Positions 29,989 through 37,622 of a stretch of 64,000 nt of DNA are shown here, one piece after another. Under the pieces are notes generated by a model. It was given only the letters and a program-made list of their open reading frames with translations, was not told the origin of the DNA and made no database searches. The stretch's first letter is position 1, and each line of letters opens with the position of its first letter. A program made the translations under genes and the position numbers. Origin of the DNA: Gillisella vitis (GTDB lineage: Bacteria; Pseudomonadota; Alphaproteobacteria; Rhizobiales; Rhizobiaceae); the NCBI RefSeq assembly GCF_001541345.2, contig NZ_LMVL02000003.1, positions 744,001-808,000 of the forward strand, given 5' to 3'.

Positions 29989-30462
29989 TTATGGAGGGGG
30001 GGCAATTCCCTGTATAACCATGCTGCCGGGACCGATCCCAAGCGCCTGTGCCCGCCCACCATTCAGCTCAATCACATAACGTACCGGACCAGGCGAAGGT
30101 ATCAAATCCTCGGAATAGGGTTTTGTGCGTGCTGCAATCCCGGTCACCAAGCCTTTTTCATCGATAAACAGCATATCCAGCGGCAAAGGCGTGTTTTTCA
30201 TCCACATCACCACATTACGGCTGTCGCCAAAATCGAAAACCATGCCTTCATTCGTGCCAAGCTTGGTACGGCCCATCAGGCCCTGCTCCCGTTGTGCAAC
30301 GGAGATCGCGTATTCCATCTTCAGACGAATCTGCTGACCGGTCGGCGTCTGAATGACAGCTGGGCCTTTGAGGAATTGCTCGGCCATGGCCGGGGATAGT
30401 GTAAGTGCAATATAGAAAAAAAGCGCCCAAAAGGCGCTTCTATAAAAAACCAGCATTCCCAT
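29989..30462 (-). CDS. DUF192 family exported protein
   Basis: A 157-residue protein. The N-terminus (about residues 1-27, rich in Phe/Leu, ending SPAMA|EQF) is a signal peptide. The DUF192 body shows AQREQGLMGRTKL, GMVFDFG, VVMWMKNTPLPLDMLFID and a C-terminal YVIELNGGRAQALGI; family function is unknown. Possible starts are GTG 30465, ATG 30462 and ATG 30456; I chose 30462. The gene begins 19 bp after the cold-shock gene stop on the same strand. Codons 7-16 contain a hairpin followed by a T run, see the entry at 30416. Confidence 0.85.
   Translation of the reverse strand: MGMLVFYRSAFWALFFYIALTLSPAMAEQFLKGPAVIQTPTGQQIRLKMEYAISVAQREQGLMGRTKLGTNEGMVFDFGDSRNVVMWMKNTPLPLDMLFIDEKGLVTGIAARTKPYSEDLIPSPGPVRYVIELNGGRAQALGIGPGSMVIQGIAPPP
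30416..30439 (-). terminator. Terminator-like hairpin inside the DUF192 signal-peptide codons
   Basis: Read on the minus strand: stem AAGCGCC/GGCGCTT with loop TTTTG, running straight into a run of T bases (30416-30422 on the plus strand as A). It lies about 43 nt after the cold-shock gene stop, the usual terminator place, yet within the coding sequence of the following gene. Translation of the DUF192 gene could prevent folding. Confidence 0.6.
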
Positions 30463-30481
30463 CACTCACAAAACGGGACAA

Positions 30482-31060
30482 TCAATGCGCCATAACATGC
30501 GGCGCAGGGTTGTCCGGGTGAATTTCTGCCGCCATCAGGCCTTTGTCGCCATTGCCGAAGCGCACCAGCACTGTCTGTCCGGGCCGCAATTCTGTCAAGC
30601 CGAATCGACGCAGCGTTTCCATGTGAACGAAAATGTCCTCGGTGCCCTCGCCCCGCGTCAGGAAGCCAAAGCCCTTGGTGCGATTGAACCATTTGACCAG
30701 AACCCGCTCCAACCCACTCGATGGCGTCACCTGAACGTGGGTCCGCACAGGCGGCATTTGTGAGGGATGCGTCGCAGTCGATTGGTCCATCGACAAAACC
30801 CGGAAGGCCTGATATCCCCTGTCGCGCTTATGGATCAGCGCGACGATCCGTGTTCCCTCCAGGATAGTCTGGTAACCGTCCCGGCGCAGGCAGGTCACAT
30901 GCAGCAAGACGTCCTGCATGCCATTATCCGGTACGATAAAGCCAAAACCCTTGGCAACGTCGAACCATTTCACCACACCGGTGATTTCGACAAGATCCAG
31001 GGGCTCTTCCGAGAGCCCGCTGAATTCCACGAACTCTTTCGCTGAAATTCTATCCGCCAT
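30482..31060 (-). CDS. Double cold-shock-domain protein
   Basis: A 192-residue protein with two cold-shock domains (about residues 28-95 and 120-185), each carrying an RNP1-type motif (KGFGFIVPD and KGFGFLTRGEG) and RNP2-like VLLHVTCL and IFVHMETL. These bind single-stranded RNA/DNA and act as RNA chaperones. The two-domain form with a short linker is typical of alphaproteobacteria. The start MADRISAKEF at 31060 has GAGGGG 10 nt upstream; an upstream Met is possible. A perfect 7-bp palindrome (31121-31137) lies 61 bp before the start. Probably co-transcribed in part with the DUF192 gene. Confidence 0.9.
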   Translation of the reverse strand: MADRISAKEFVEFSGLSEEPLDLVEITGVVKWFDVAKGFGFIVPDNGMQDVLLHVTCLRRDGYQTILEGTRIVALIHKRDRGYQAFRVLSMDQSTATHPSQMPPVRTHVQVTPSSGLERVLVKWFNRTKGFGFLTRGEGTEDIFVHMETLRRFGLTELRPGQTVLVRFGNGDKGLMAAEIHPDNPAPHVMAH

Positions 31061-31120
31061 CTCTAAACCGCCCCTCGACACGCCAAACATGGATAACGCT
31101 TACTGATTCCCGAAGGCTAG

Positions 31121-31137
31121 ATTAACATTTTGTTAAT
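31121..31137. promoter_or_regulatory. Operator-like palindrome upstream of the cold-shock gene
   Basis: ATTAACATTTTGTTAAT is a perfect 7-bp inverted repeat with a 3-bp centre, in the leader of the double cold-shock gene. No regulator is known to me for it. Confidence 0.5.
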
Positions 31138-31368
31138 ACTGTTGCGCAAGCCCTAGTTTCAGTTATTCGCATCTGCTTTTTCGCGCCTGTAGCTTGTTCG
31201 AAACTGACGAGTGCAGATTTCCCGCTTTCCCCTTGGTCTATTCAGTCAATTTTCTTCGGGCCGGTCATTTTCTCTCATGATGTCATTTTTTTCAGGCACG
31301 GCCATGACAATGCTTGAAGCCGTCGCTCTCAGGCGACATATGCGGCATGCAACAGGGAGAATTTCAAG

Positions 31369-31809
31369 ATGCGCTATCTTCACACAATGGTCAGGGTCAA
31401 GGATGTCGATGCCTCCCTGAAATTTTATTGCGACTTGTTCGGCATGAGCGAAGTTCGCCGAATCGACAATGAAAAGGGCCGTTTCACGCTGATTTTCCTT
31501 GCCGCCGACGAAGACAAGGCCAAAGCCAGCCAGGACATGGCCCCATGTCTCGAATTGACCTATAACTGGGATGCGGAAGACTATGCCGGCGGGCGCAATT
31601 TCGGCCATCTTGCCTATGAAGTGGATGACATCTACGCCATTTGCCAGAAATTGATGGATAATGGCGTGACGATCAACCGTCCGCCCCGCGATGGCCATAT
31701 GGCTTTCGTACGCTCACCAGACGGCATTTCCATCGAAATCCTCCAGAAAAATGGCGCATTGGCACCTGCAGAGCCTTGGCTCTCCATGCCCAATACCGGC
31801 GCCTGGTAG
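31369..31809 (+). CDS. gloA: Lactoylglutathione lyase (glyoxalase I)
   Basis: Detoxifies methylglyoxal as its glutathione hemithioacetal. The 146-residue VOC-fold protein begins MRYLHTMVRVKDVDASLKFYCDLFGM (His5 is a metal ligand), with LELTYNWD carrying a Glu ligand, FGHLAYEVDDIYA with a His ligand and DGISIEIL with the last Glu ligand, i.e. the full metal set. The length is that of the bacterial Ni-type enzyme. ATG 31369 has GGGAGAA upstream. It stands alone; a 10-bp stem-loop follows. Confidence 0.95.
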   Translation: MRYLHTMVRVKDVDASLKFYCDLFGMSEVRRIDNEKGRFTLIFLAADEDKAKASQDMAPCLELTYNWDAEDYAGGRNFGHLAYEVDDIYAICQKLMDNGVTINRPPRDGHMAFVRSPDGISIEILQKNGALAPAEPWLSMPNTGAW

Positions 31810-31840
31810 CCTGCGTTTTATTCGTGCATTCACTATCGCC

Positions 31841-31866
31841 GATGCCGCCGTGATCGCGGCGGCATC
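31841..31866. other. Stem-loop after gloA
   Basis: A 10-bp GC-rich stem (31841-31850 with 31857-31866), loop TGATCG, 32 nt after the gloA stop. No T run follows, so it is a hairpin that may act in termination or message stability. Confidence 0.5.
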
Positions 31867-31961
31867 ATGCCTGACGCAAGCTCATTGTGTCACGGTCGCT
31901 CCAACCATAGACACTGCCCGCCCCATCGATAGGTCCGGGCGGTCTCGTCAAGGAGAGCGAC

Positions 31962-32906
31962 ATGATGTCCCCAAACCGTCTGTTCGGGCAAAAGCCTTGG
32001 ACTGCCAATTCCATGTTTTTCGAGGGTGCGCCCAGGCTTTTTAAGGGTGCGAATGGCAAGCCAGCGTCAACAAGTATTGCCGTCGTTTTCGGCCTTGCCC
32101 TGCTGGCGGGCTGCGCGACCACGAAAACCCCACCTCCCGTCGTTGAACAAGGCGCGATTGGCGACGCGGATGTCGTGGAAACGGCTGCGCAACCAGCCAG
32201 TGTCTCGCCGCAGCCCAATAAGGGTGGCTTGTATCGCGATCCTCTGGTCAATACCGGCCATCGTAAGCCAGTAACAGTGTCTGGCCCTGCCGGAACTGAT
32301 GCCAGCGCCAATCTCTCCTCCGGGCCGTCAGCCGAACAGGTTGTGGCGATGAACCAGTCCAGACCTGAGCAGACGGCATCGCCAAACTCATCCGGGCTCT
32401 ATTCCGCATCCCATCCAGCGGATGACGGCACTGCATCGGCCAATAGCCCCGCCAATAGCATTGTGCCGCCGAACATGCCTGTTCGTCCGTTCCAGGCCAC
32501 GGTAAACAGCGTTTACAGCGTACAAAAGCCGATGGAACCGTCACAAACACAAACACAAACACAGCCTCAGATGCAGGCCAATCAACCGATAGAGCCTGTG
32601 GTCGCCCCTACCCCGGCGCCGGTTGTTGTTAAACAACGCCCGGCCTCAAAAGCGGAAATTCTCGCAGGTCTCGCTCCGAACCCGAAGAAGGTTCGTACAG
32701 TGCCAAAGGCGCAACAGACAACGATGCCACAACAACAGATGTCACCGGTACCAGCGCAGTTGCAGACAAGCCTGCCGACCGCAGCACCCGGCATGGCCAA
32801 TTCGGCAGGCGTGACCGAAATGGAAAAAATCGAGGGCGCGCCTGGGGCTCAGGGCATGACGAAGGACAGTTTCATTAAGAAATTCCTTGCCAAAATACGC
32901 AAATGA
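31962..32906 (+). CDS. Predicted lipoprotein, low complexity
   Basis: A 314-residue protein of unknown function. It has an unusually long N-terminus (about 35 residues) before a hydrophobic segment and lipobox LLAGC near residue 51, so the mature protein should be lipid-anchored. The rest is rich in Pro, Gln, Ser, Thr and Ala and lacks a recognisable fold; residues 190-205 include a Gln-Thr repeat encoded by three CACAAA units (32542-32559). The C-terminal 25 residues (GMTKDSFIKKFLAKIRK) look like a helix. If translation starts later (a Met near residue 18) the leader would be of normal length. It is followed by the tRNA-Glu array. Confidence 0.7.
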   Translation: MMSPNRLFGQKPWTANSMFFEGAPRLFKGANGKPASTSIAVVFGLALLAGCATTKTPPPVVEQGAIGDADVVETAAQPASVSPQPNKGGLYRDPLVNTGHRKPVTVSGPAGTDASANLSSGPSAEQVVAMNQSRPEQTASPNSSGLYSASHPADDGTASANSPANSIVPPNMPVRPFQATVNSVYSVQKPMEPSQTQTQTQPQMQANQPIEPVVAPTPAPVVVKQRPASKAEILAGLAPNPKKVRTVPKAQQTTMPQQQMSPVPAQLQTSLPTAAPGMANSAGVTEMEKIEGAPGAQGMTKDSFIKKFLAKIRK

Positions 32907-33008
32907 CGGGCTGACTGGCTCGTTTTTCAGGCTGTCATTTTTCCGTAAAATTTTGGATTTCAGTGCTTGCCAGCCTCCAAACACGTGATTATAAGGGCGC
33001 CACAGCAC

Positions 33009-33083
33009 GCGCCCTTCGTCTATCGGTTAGGACGTCAGATTTTCATTCTGAAAAGAGGGGTTCGACTCCCCTAGGGCGTGCCA
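33009..33083 (+). tRNA. tRNA-Glu (anticodon TTC), copy 1
   Basis: A 75-nt cloverleaf with acceptor GCGCCCT/AGGGCGT, anticodon loop TTTTCAT between CAGA and TCTG, T arm GGGGTTCGACTCCCC and encoded CCA. Identical to the copies at 33296 and 33547. Confidence 0.96.
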
Positions 33084-33295
33084 CTTCTTAACTCTCCAAC
33101 ATATTTGCGAAATACTGATCGTTTCAAAGATAACGATTGAGTGTGCTGATTCGACCAGGCACATTCCGATACCCATTCAAAGTAGGGTTGCCCTGCATTC
33201 GCGGTTCTCCACAGGCTAAGGAAAAATCGGCAGTAAAGCTGAAAAATTCGCTTGCAGCTAAAGTCCGTTCGCACTAAGAGAGCCGCACGCAACAC

Positions 33296-33370
33296 GCGCC
33301 CTTCGTCTATCGGTTAGGACGTCAGATTTTCATTCTGAAAAGAGGGGTTCGACTCCCCTAGGGCGTGCCA
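33296..33370 (+). tRNA. tRNA-Glu (anticodon TTC), copy 2
   Basis: Identical 75-nt gene. The 212-bp spacer before it differs from the next spacer, so only the tRNA unit is conserved. The 5' flank (CGCAACAC) differs from the CCACAGCAC seen before copies 1 and 3. Confidence 0.96.
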
Positions 33371-33546
33371 CTGCGTTTCCCTGGAAAATTCGTTTCTGCA
33401 TTCTGCTTATTGAAGCGGAAAAGACTGCGCGACCTAAGGTCAGCCAGTTAATAGATCGCATGAAAAAAATCACTGAGCCTACGGAAAAAGCTCATTTTTT
33501 TGCTTGCCATGAATCATCCGTCTGCCTATAAGCGGCCCCACAGCAC

Positions 33547-33621
33547 GCGCCCTTCGTCTATCGGTTAGGACGTCAGATTTTCATTCTGAAAAGAGGGGTT
33601 CGACTCCCCTAGGGCGTGCCA
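33547..33621 (+). tRNA. tRNA-Glu (anticodon TTC), copy 3
   Basis: Identical 75-nt gene, 176 bp after copy 2. Its 5' flank CCACAGCAC is shared with copy 1. An AT-rich pocket starts directly downstream. Confidence 0.96.
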
Positions 33622-33922
33622 CTGAACCTCCAGCACATCTATGATTCAATCGCTTCCAAGCGCGAGTGATATGTTCGCTCATGACTTTGCGCGAACGATA
33701 TCCCGTCGGTAAGATAGCACTCGCATAGTAATGGGATCATTCAAAGATAGGCCTAGGCCTGCACATTGGGGTAACAGGTCCAGTGCAAGGAGGCTTAAAA
33801 TCCTTTTGGGTGAACCGCCCCCCCCTTTGTCAACAGCCACAACCAAAGAGAGAATATTGAATTTCCGTTGATTCAGTTATAAGCTAGAAGCTTGGAGTGG
33901 GGTGTACATTGGGGGAAATTGC
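33622..33922. other. AT-rich non-coding stretch after the tRNA-Glu array
   Basis: About 300 bp without a supported gene, more AT-rich than the surroundings. It includes a run of eight C (33818-33825) and a short palindrome AGGCCTAGGCCT. No extra copy of the tRNA 3' end and no integrase remnant is visible. Confidence 0.5.
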
Positions 33923-34120
33923 TTGCGTAAAGTTATCTCGATCATTTTGGGACTCGCTTTACTTATTGTGGGCTTTTGGGGCTTTTTCTACATGCTAAAG
34001 CACAGTGGACCTGTCAAAATTCTATTCTGGATGGTCCCGATTAGCAGCTTTTCTATCGGTATTGCTATACTTTGGGAGGACCTCTCGTCGCTCCTGAAGA
34101 GATACCAAAACAGGCGATAG
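33923..34120 (+). CDS. Small two-helix membrane protein
   Basis: About 65 residues, with two hydrophobic helices (KVISIILGLALLIVGFWGFF and ILFWMVPISSFSIGIAILW) and a basic tail LLKRYQNRR. I favour a TTG start at 33923, 6-7 nt after GGGGGAAA; GTG at 33902 is an alternative that adds seven residues. The family is not recognised. It lies in an AT-rich pocket between tRNA-Glu and recJ and may be an acquired or fast-evolving gene. Being short and unusual in composition, it is a modest-confidence gene. Confidence 0.5.
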   Translation: MRKVISIILGLALLIVGFWGFFYMLKHSGPVKILFWMVPISSFSIGIAILWEDLSSLLKRYQNRR

Positions 34121-34384
34121 AACCACAACAAACATTCTACTGGCAATAATTGCCGGTATAATTCTCTTTGGAAGTCCAGCAATAACAGGCACTATCAAAT
34201 GGATCGCATTCATCGCCGGTTCGCTGCGCATGATTTATGCGATAATCGTATTTGCCCTATTCCTTCTACCGGAAACAGCGCTATGTCGGCGTTCGTGGGA
34301 TTATTTTTTGGATTGATCTTCTGGGTAGTCTTGGCCGCACTCTTTCCTTAATCGAACTATCTGACGTCCCAATGTTCAACACGC
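34121..34384 (+). other. Possible remnant of a small membrane-protein gene
   Basis: The plus strand holds a hydrophobic frame from about 34130 (…ILLAIIAGIILFGSP…, then WIAFIAGSL and IIVFALFLLP) that lacks a normal start codon and ends near 34317. In another frame, a 22-codon reading frame (MSAFVGLFFGLIFWVVLAA…) ends at 34351. Either tiny genes, or a decayed membrane-protein gene following the one at 33923. Confidence 0.3.
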
Positions 34385-36187
34385 TCAAAACGCTGGCGCT
34401 GCATCCAGAATGCGAATCTGAATACGGCGTGTGCCTTGCCAGAGTTCTGCTCCAAGGCAGCCGGCGACATGCACGGCGTCGCCTCGGCGACCAAGCAGGA
34501 GATCACCGAGCGGTGTTTCCTTGGCGCGAAAGGCAATGCCGTCGATTCGGCTGCCATCTGGTGCTTCCAGCGTGACCTTGACGTGGCTGGTGCCAATCAG
34601 CCGAGAATCGCGAATGCGGTGGGCGGGGATGGCGAAGATCGGTTGGGAATGGCCGGAGCCATAGGGGCCAGCGGTTTCCAGGAGGTCGATCAACGCAAGC
34701 GTCGCACCGGATGCGCCAACCGCACCGTCGATCTTCAAGGCCCTGTTGGTGGAAAGCGCCATGACCTTTTCCTGCGCCTGTTCATCAAAAAACGCCCGCA
34801 GCTTGCCGAGATTGCCGCGATCCACCGTCAGCCCTGCTGCCATGGCGTGGCCGCCGCCCTTGACCAGTAGGCCATTGTCCACCGCCGCACGCACCATCTT
34901 GCCCATGTCAAAACCGGCAATGGACCGGCCGGAGCCTGTCCCCTTGCCAGAGCCATCGAAGGCAATGGCAAAGGCAGGCCGCTGGAACCGCTCTTTAAGA
35001 CGGGCCGCCAGGAGCCCGACAATGCCGGGATGCCAGCCTTCCCGTGCTGTGAGAATCACAGCGGCGCGCTCGCCGGTGCCATATTCGGCCATGGCCTCGG
35101 CCTCGGCTTCGGCCAGCATCTGCGCTTCCATCGCCTGACGTTGGCGGTTCAGGTCGTCCAGTTGGGCGGCAATTTCATCGGCCTCGGCAGCGTCGTCCAG
35201 CGTCAGCAACCGGCTGCCCAGCGCCGCATCGCCGATCCGGCCACCGGCATTGATTCGTGGTCCAACCAGAAAACCGAAATGATAGGGTGTTACCGGGCCG
35301 CCAATCCCGGCGATCTTCAGAAGGGATGCAAGACCGGCATTTTGTTGATGGCGGGCAGCAATCAAGCCTTTCACCACATAGGCGCGGTTCAACCCCTTCA
35401 GCGGCACGACATCGCAGACCGTCGCCAGCGCCACGAGATCCAGCCAGGCCAGCAGATCGAGCGAGCGCGCAGCTCCGTGACCAGCCTCACGCAGCTTGCG
35501 CAGCGTTCCGACCAGCACCATGAATACCACGCCCGCTGCGCAGAGATGGCCCTGCCCTGACAGATCGTCACTCCTGTTGGGATTGACCAGCGCCAGACAA
35601 GCGGGCAAATCCTGGCCCATCTGGTGATGGTCGATCACCACCACATCCACGCCTCGGCGTCTGGCTTCCTCCAGGGCATCGTGGCTTGTCGAGCCGCAAT
35701 CCACCGTGACGATCAATTGCGTGCCGCGCTCGATCAACTGACCGATGGCACCAGCATTCGGGCCATAGCCTTCAAAAATTCGGTCCGGAATATAGATTTC
35801 GGCTTCAATGTCGAAATGCGCGAGAAACCGCCACAAAAGCGCCGACGAAGCAGCACCATCGACATCATAATCACCGAAAATCGCCACGCGCTCAGAGCGC
35901 ATGATTGCGGCCACCAGCCGGTCGGCGGCCTTGTCACCATCGGTGAGGCTGGACGGATCGGGCATCAAATCGCGGATGGTCGGATCGAGAAAGGCTTGCG
36001 CATCGGCAACCGGCACGCCCCGCCCAGCCAGAACCCGCGCCACCAGATCGGGAATGCCATGCACCTGCGCAATTGCCAGTGATCGGTTCAACCCAGCCTG
36101 ATCCAGCCGAGACACCCAGCGCTGACCGCTGACCGAGGTCTCGACATTCAAAAAGGCGCGTTCGATCGGGTCGGCGGGTTCAAGCAT
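34385..36187 (-). CDS. recJ: Single-stranded-DNA-specific exonuclease RecJ
   Basis: 5'-3' ssDNA exonuclease of RecF-type recombination and mismatch repair. The 600-residue product has the DHH-phosphoesterase motifs AIFGDYDVDGAASS, VDCGS, VIDHHQMGQDLP and a DHHA1 domain (SGKGTGSGRSIAGFDM, GGHAMAAGLT), then an OB-type C-terminal domain. ATG 36187 lies 41 bp after the hom stop, so it belongs to the leftward cluster aminotransferase-hom-recJ. Its 3' end meets the AT-rich pocket. Confidence 0.96.
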   Translation of the reverse strand: MLEPADPIERAFLNVETSVSGQRWVSRLDQAGLNRSLAIAQVHGIPDLVARVLAGRGVPVADAQAFLDPTIRDLMPDPSSLTDGDKAADRLVAAIMRSERVAIFGDYDVDGAASSALLWRFLAHFDIEAEIYIPDRIFEGYGPNAGAIGQLIERGTQLIVTVDCGSTSHDALEEARRRGVDVVVIDHHQMGQDLPACLALVNPNRSDDLSGQGHLCAAGVVFMVLVGTLRKLREAGHGAARSLDLLAWLDLVALATVCDVVPLKGLNRAYVVKGLIAARHQQNAGLASLLKIAGIGGPVTPYHFGFLVGPRINAGGRIGDAALGSRLLTLDDAAEADEIAAQLDDLNRQRQAMEAQMLAEAEAEAMAEYGTGERAAVILTAREGWHPGIVGLLAARLKERFQRPAFAIAFDGSGKGTGSGRSIAGFDMGKMVRAAVDNGLLVKGGGHAMAAGLTVDRGNLGKLRAFFDEQAQEKVMALSTNRALKIDGAVGASGATLALIDLLETAGPYGSGHSQPIFAIPAHRIRDSRLIGTSHVKVTLEAPDGSRIDGIAFRAKETPLGDLLLGRRGDAVHVAGCLGAELWQGTRRIQIRILDAAPAF

Positions 36188-36227
36188 TGATGAAGCAACT
36201 CGGTTATCGCCGCTCCACAGTCTGGAG

Positions 36228-37550
36228 CTAAGCTGTTTTCGGCCGCTCGATGCGGATCACTTGCGGTTCACCCAGCAGATAGCCTTCCTCCTTGATGGCG
36301 GCAACGGCCTGGCGCACGGATTTTTCCAATGTAGCGTGGGTGACGAGAATGATCGTCTTAGTTTGGTCCGCATCAGACGATGTCTGGGAGTGCTGGACAA
36401 TCGATTCGAGCGAAATGTTGTTTTCCGCCATCTGCGTCGCAATACTGGCGAAAACGCCGGTGCGATCGACCACGGTCAGGCGGATGAAGTAACCACCTTC
36501 ATGCCGGGTCATCTCAGCCTGAACATAGGGTTCAAGCAGATGCGCCGGGCGGCCCAAAACCGGAACCATCTGCGCGCCGGGGCGGCTTTTGGCGATATCG
36601 GTAATGTCACCCAGCACGGCGGATGCCGTCGCATTGCCACCGGCGCCGGGGCCGACCATCAGCAATTCGCCGAGAATATCGGATTCCAGCGCCACCGCAT
36701 TTGTCACGCCATCGACCTGGGCAATCACCGAATCGAGCGGCACCATGGTCGGATGGACGCGCTGTTCGATACCGGTGGCGGTCTTTTGCGCCACGCCGAG
36801 CAGCTTGATTCGGTAGCCAAGATCGCGGGCTGCGTTGATGTCGTCGATGGAAATATTGCTGATGCCTTCGAGATAAATCTCGTCGGCAGCAATTTGGCTG
36901 CCAAAGGCCAGCGTGGTCAGGATCGACAGCTTGTGCGCGGTATCATTGCCCTCGATATCGAAGGTCGGATCGGCCTCGGCATAGCCTAAACGCTGGGCTT
37001 CAGCCAGGCAATCGGCAAAGCTCAAGCCCTCCTTTTCCATCCGGGTGAGGATGTAATTGCAGGTGCCGTTCATGATGCCGTAAATGCGCGAAAAATCATT
37101 GCCGGTCAGCGATTCGCGCAGCGTCTTGATAACCGGGATACCACCGGCGACAGCAGCTTCATAGTTGATCAAAAGGCCCTTTTCTTCCGCCAGCTTGGCC
37201 AGTTCCACACCGTGGCGGGCCAGCAGGGCCTTGTTGGCGGTGACCACATGCACGCCACGGCCAAGGGCCGCGCGAACGGAATGTTCGGCTGGTCCTTCCG
37301 CACCGCCGATCAGCTCGACAAACACATCGATATCGGCCTTTTCAGCCATCTCGACCGGGCTATCGAACCAGGTGACACCGGAAAGATCGACGCCGCGATC
37401 GCGGGTCTTGTCGCGTGCCGAAACCGCAGAAATGGCAATAGGCCGACCGCAGGCGACGGTAAGCGCTTGGGTGCGGGTTTGCAAAATACGCGCCAGTGAC
37501 GCACCAACGGTTCCGAGACCCGCAATGCCGATCTTAAGGGCATCAGCCAT
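36228..37550 (-). CDS. hom: Homoserine dehydrogenase
   Basis: Reduces aspartate semialdehyde to homoserine, the branch point to Thr, Met and Ile. The 440-residue product has the NAD(P)-binding GIAGLGTVGASLA at the N-terminus, the substrate region YEAAVAGGIPVIKTLRESL and NGTCNYILTRME, the catalytic part AEADPTFDIEGNDTAHKL, and a C-terminal ACT domain (from about residue 350: GGYFIRLTVVDRTGVFASIA) for Thr feedback. It lies 72 bp after the aminotransferase gene; the gap holds a GAGCGGCC/GGCCGCTC hairpin. Confidence 0.97.
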   Translation of the reverse strand: MADALKIGIAGLGTVGASLARILQTRTQALTVACGRPIAISAVSARDKTRDRGVDLSGVTWFDSPVEMAEKADIDVFVELIGGAEGPAEHSVRAALGRGVHVVTANKALLARHGVELAKLAEEKGLLINYEAAVAGGIPVIKTLRESLTGNDFSRIYGIMNGTCNYILTRMEKEGLSFADCLAEAQRLGYAEADPTFDIEGNDTAHKLSILTTLAFGSQIAADEIYLEGISNISIDDINAARDLGYRIKLLGVAQKTATGIEQRVHPTMVPLDSVIAQVDGVTNAVALESDILGELLMVGPGAGGNATASAVLGDITDIAKSRPGAQMVPVLGRPAHLLEPYVQAEMTRHEGGYFIRLTVVDRTGVFASIATQMAENNISLESIVQHSQTSSDADQTKTIILVTHATLEKSVRQAVAAIKEEGYLLGEPQVIRIERPKTA

Positions 37551-37622
37551 GAGACAATCCTGATATGCTTTTCAATATTCGGAAGAGAGCGGCCGCGAAT
37601 GGGCCGCTCCGATAAGAAATTC

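Noticed and set aside
33009..33621. Integration island bounded by duplicated tRNA-Glu
   Set aside because: Copies are complete functional tRNAs, not truncated att fragments, and no integrase gene is present, so a simple prophage or ICE boundary is not supported.
33009..33621. CRISPR array
   Set aside because: The three direct repeats here are 75-bp tRNA genes with long, unequal spacers; no short regular direct-repeat array exists anywhere in the window and no cas gene is present.
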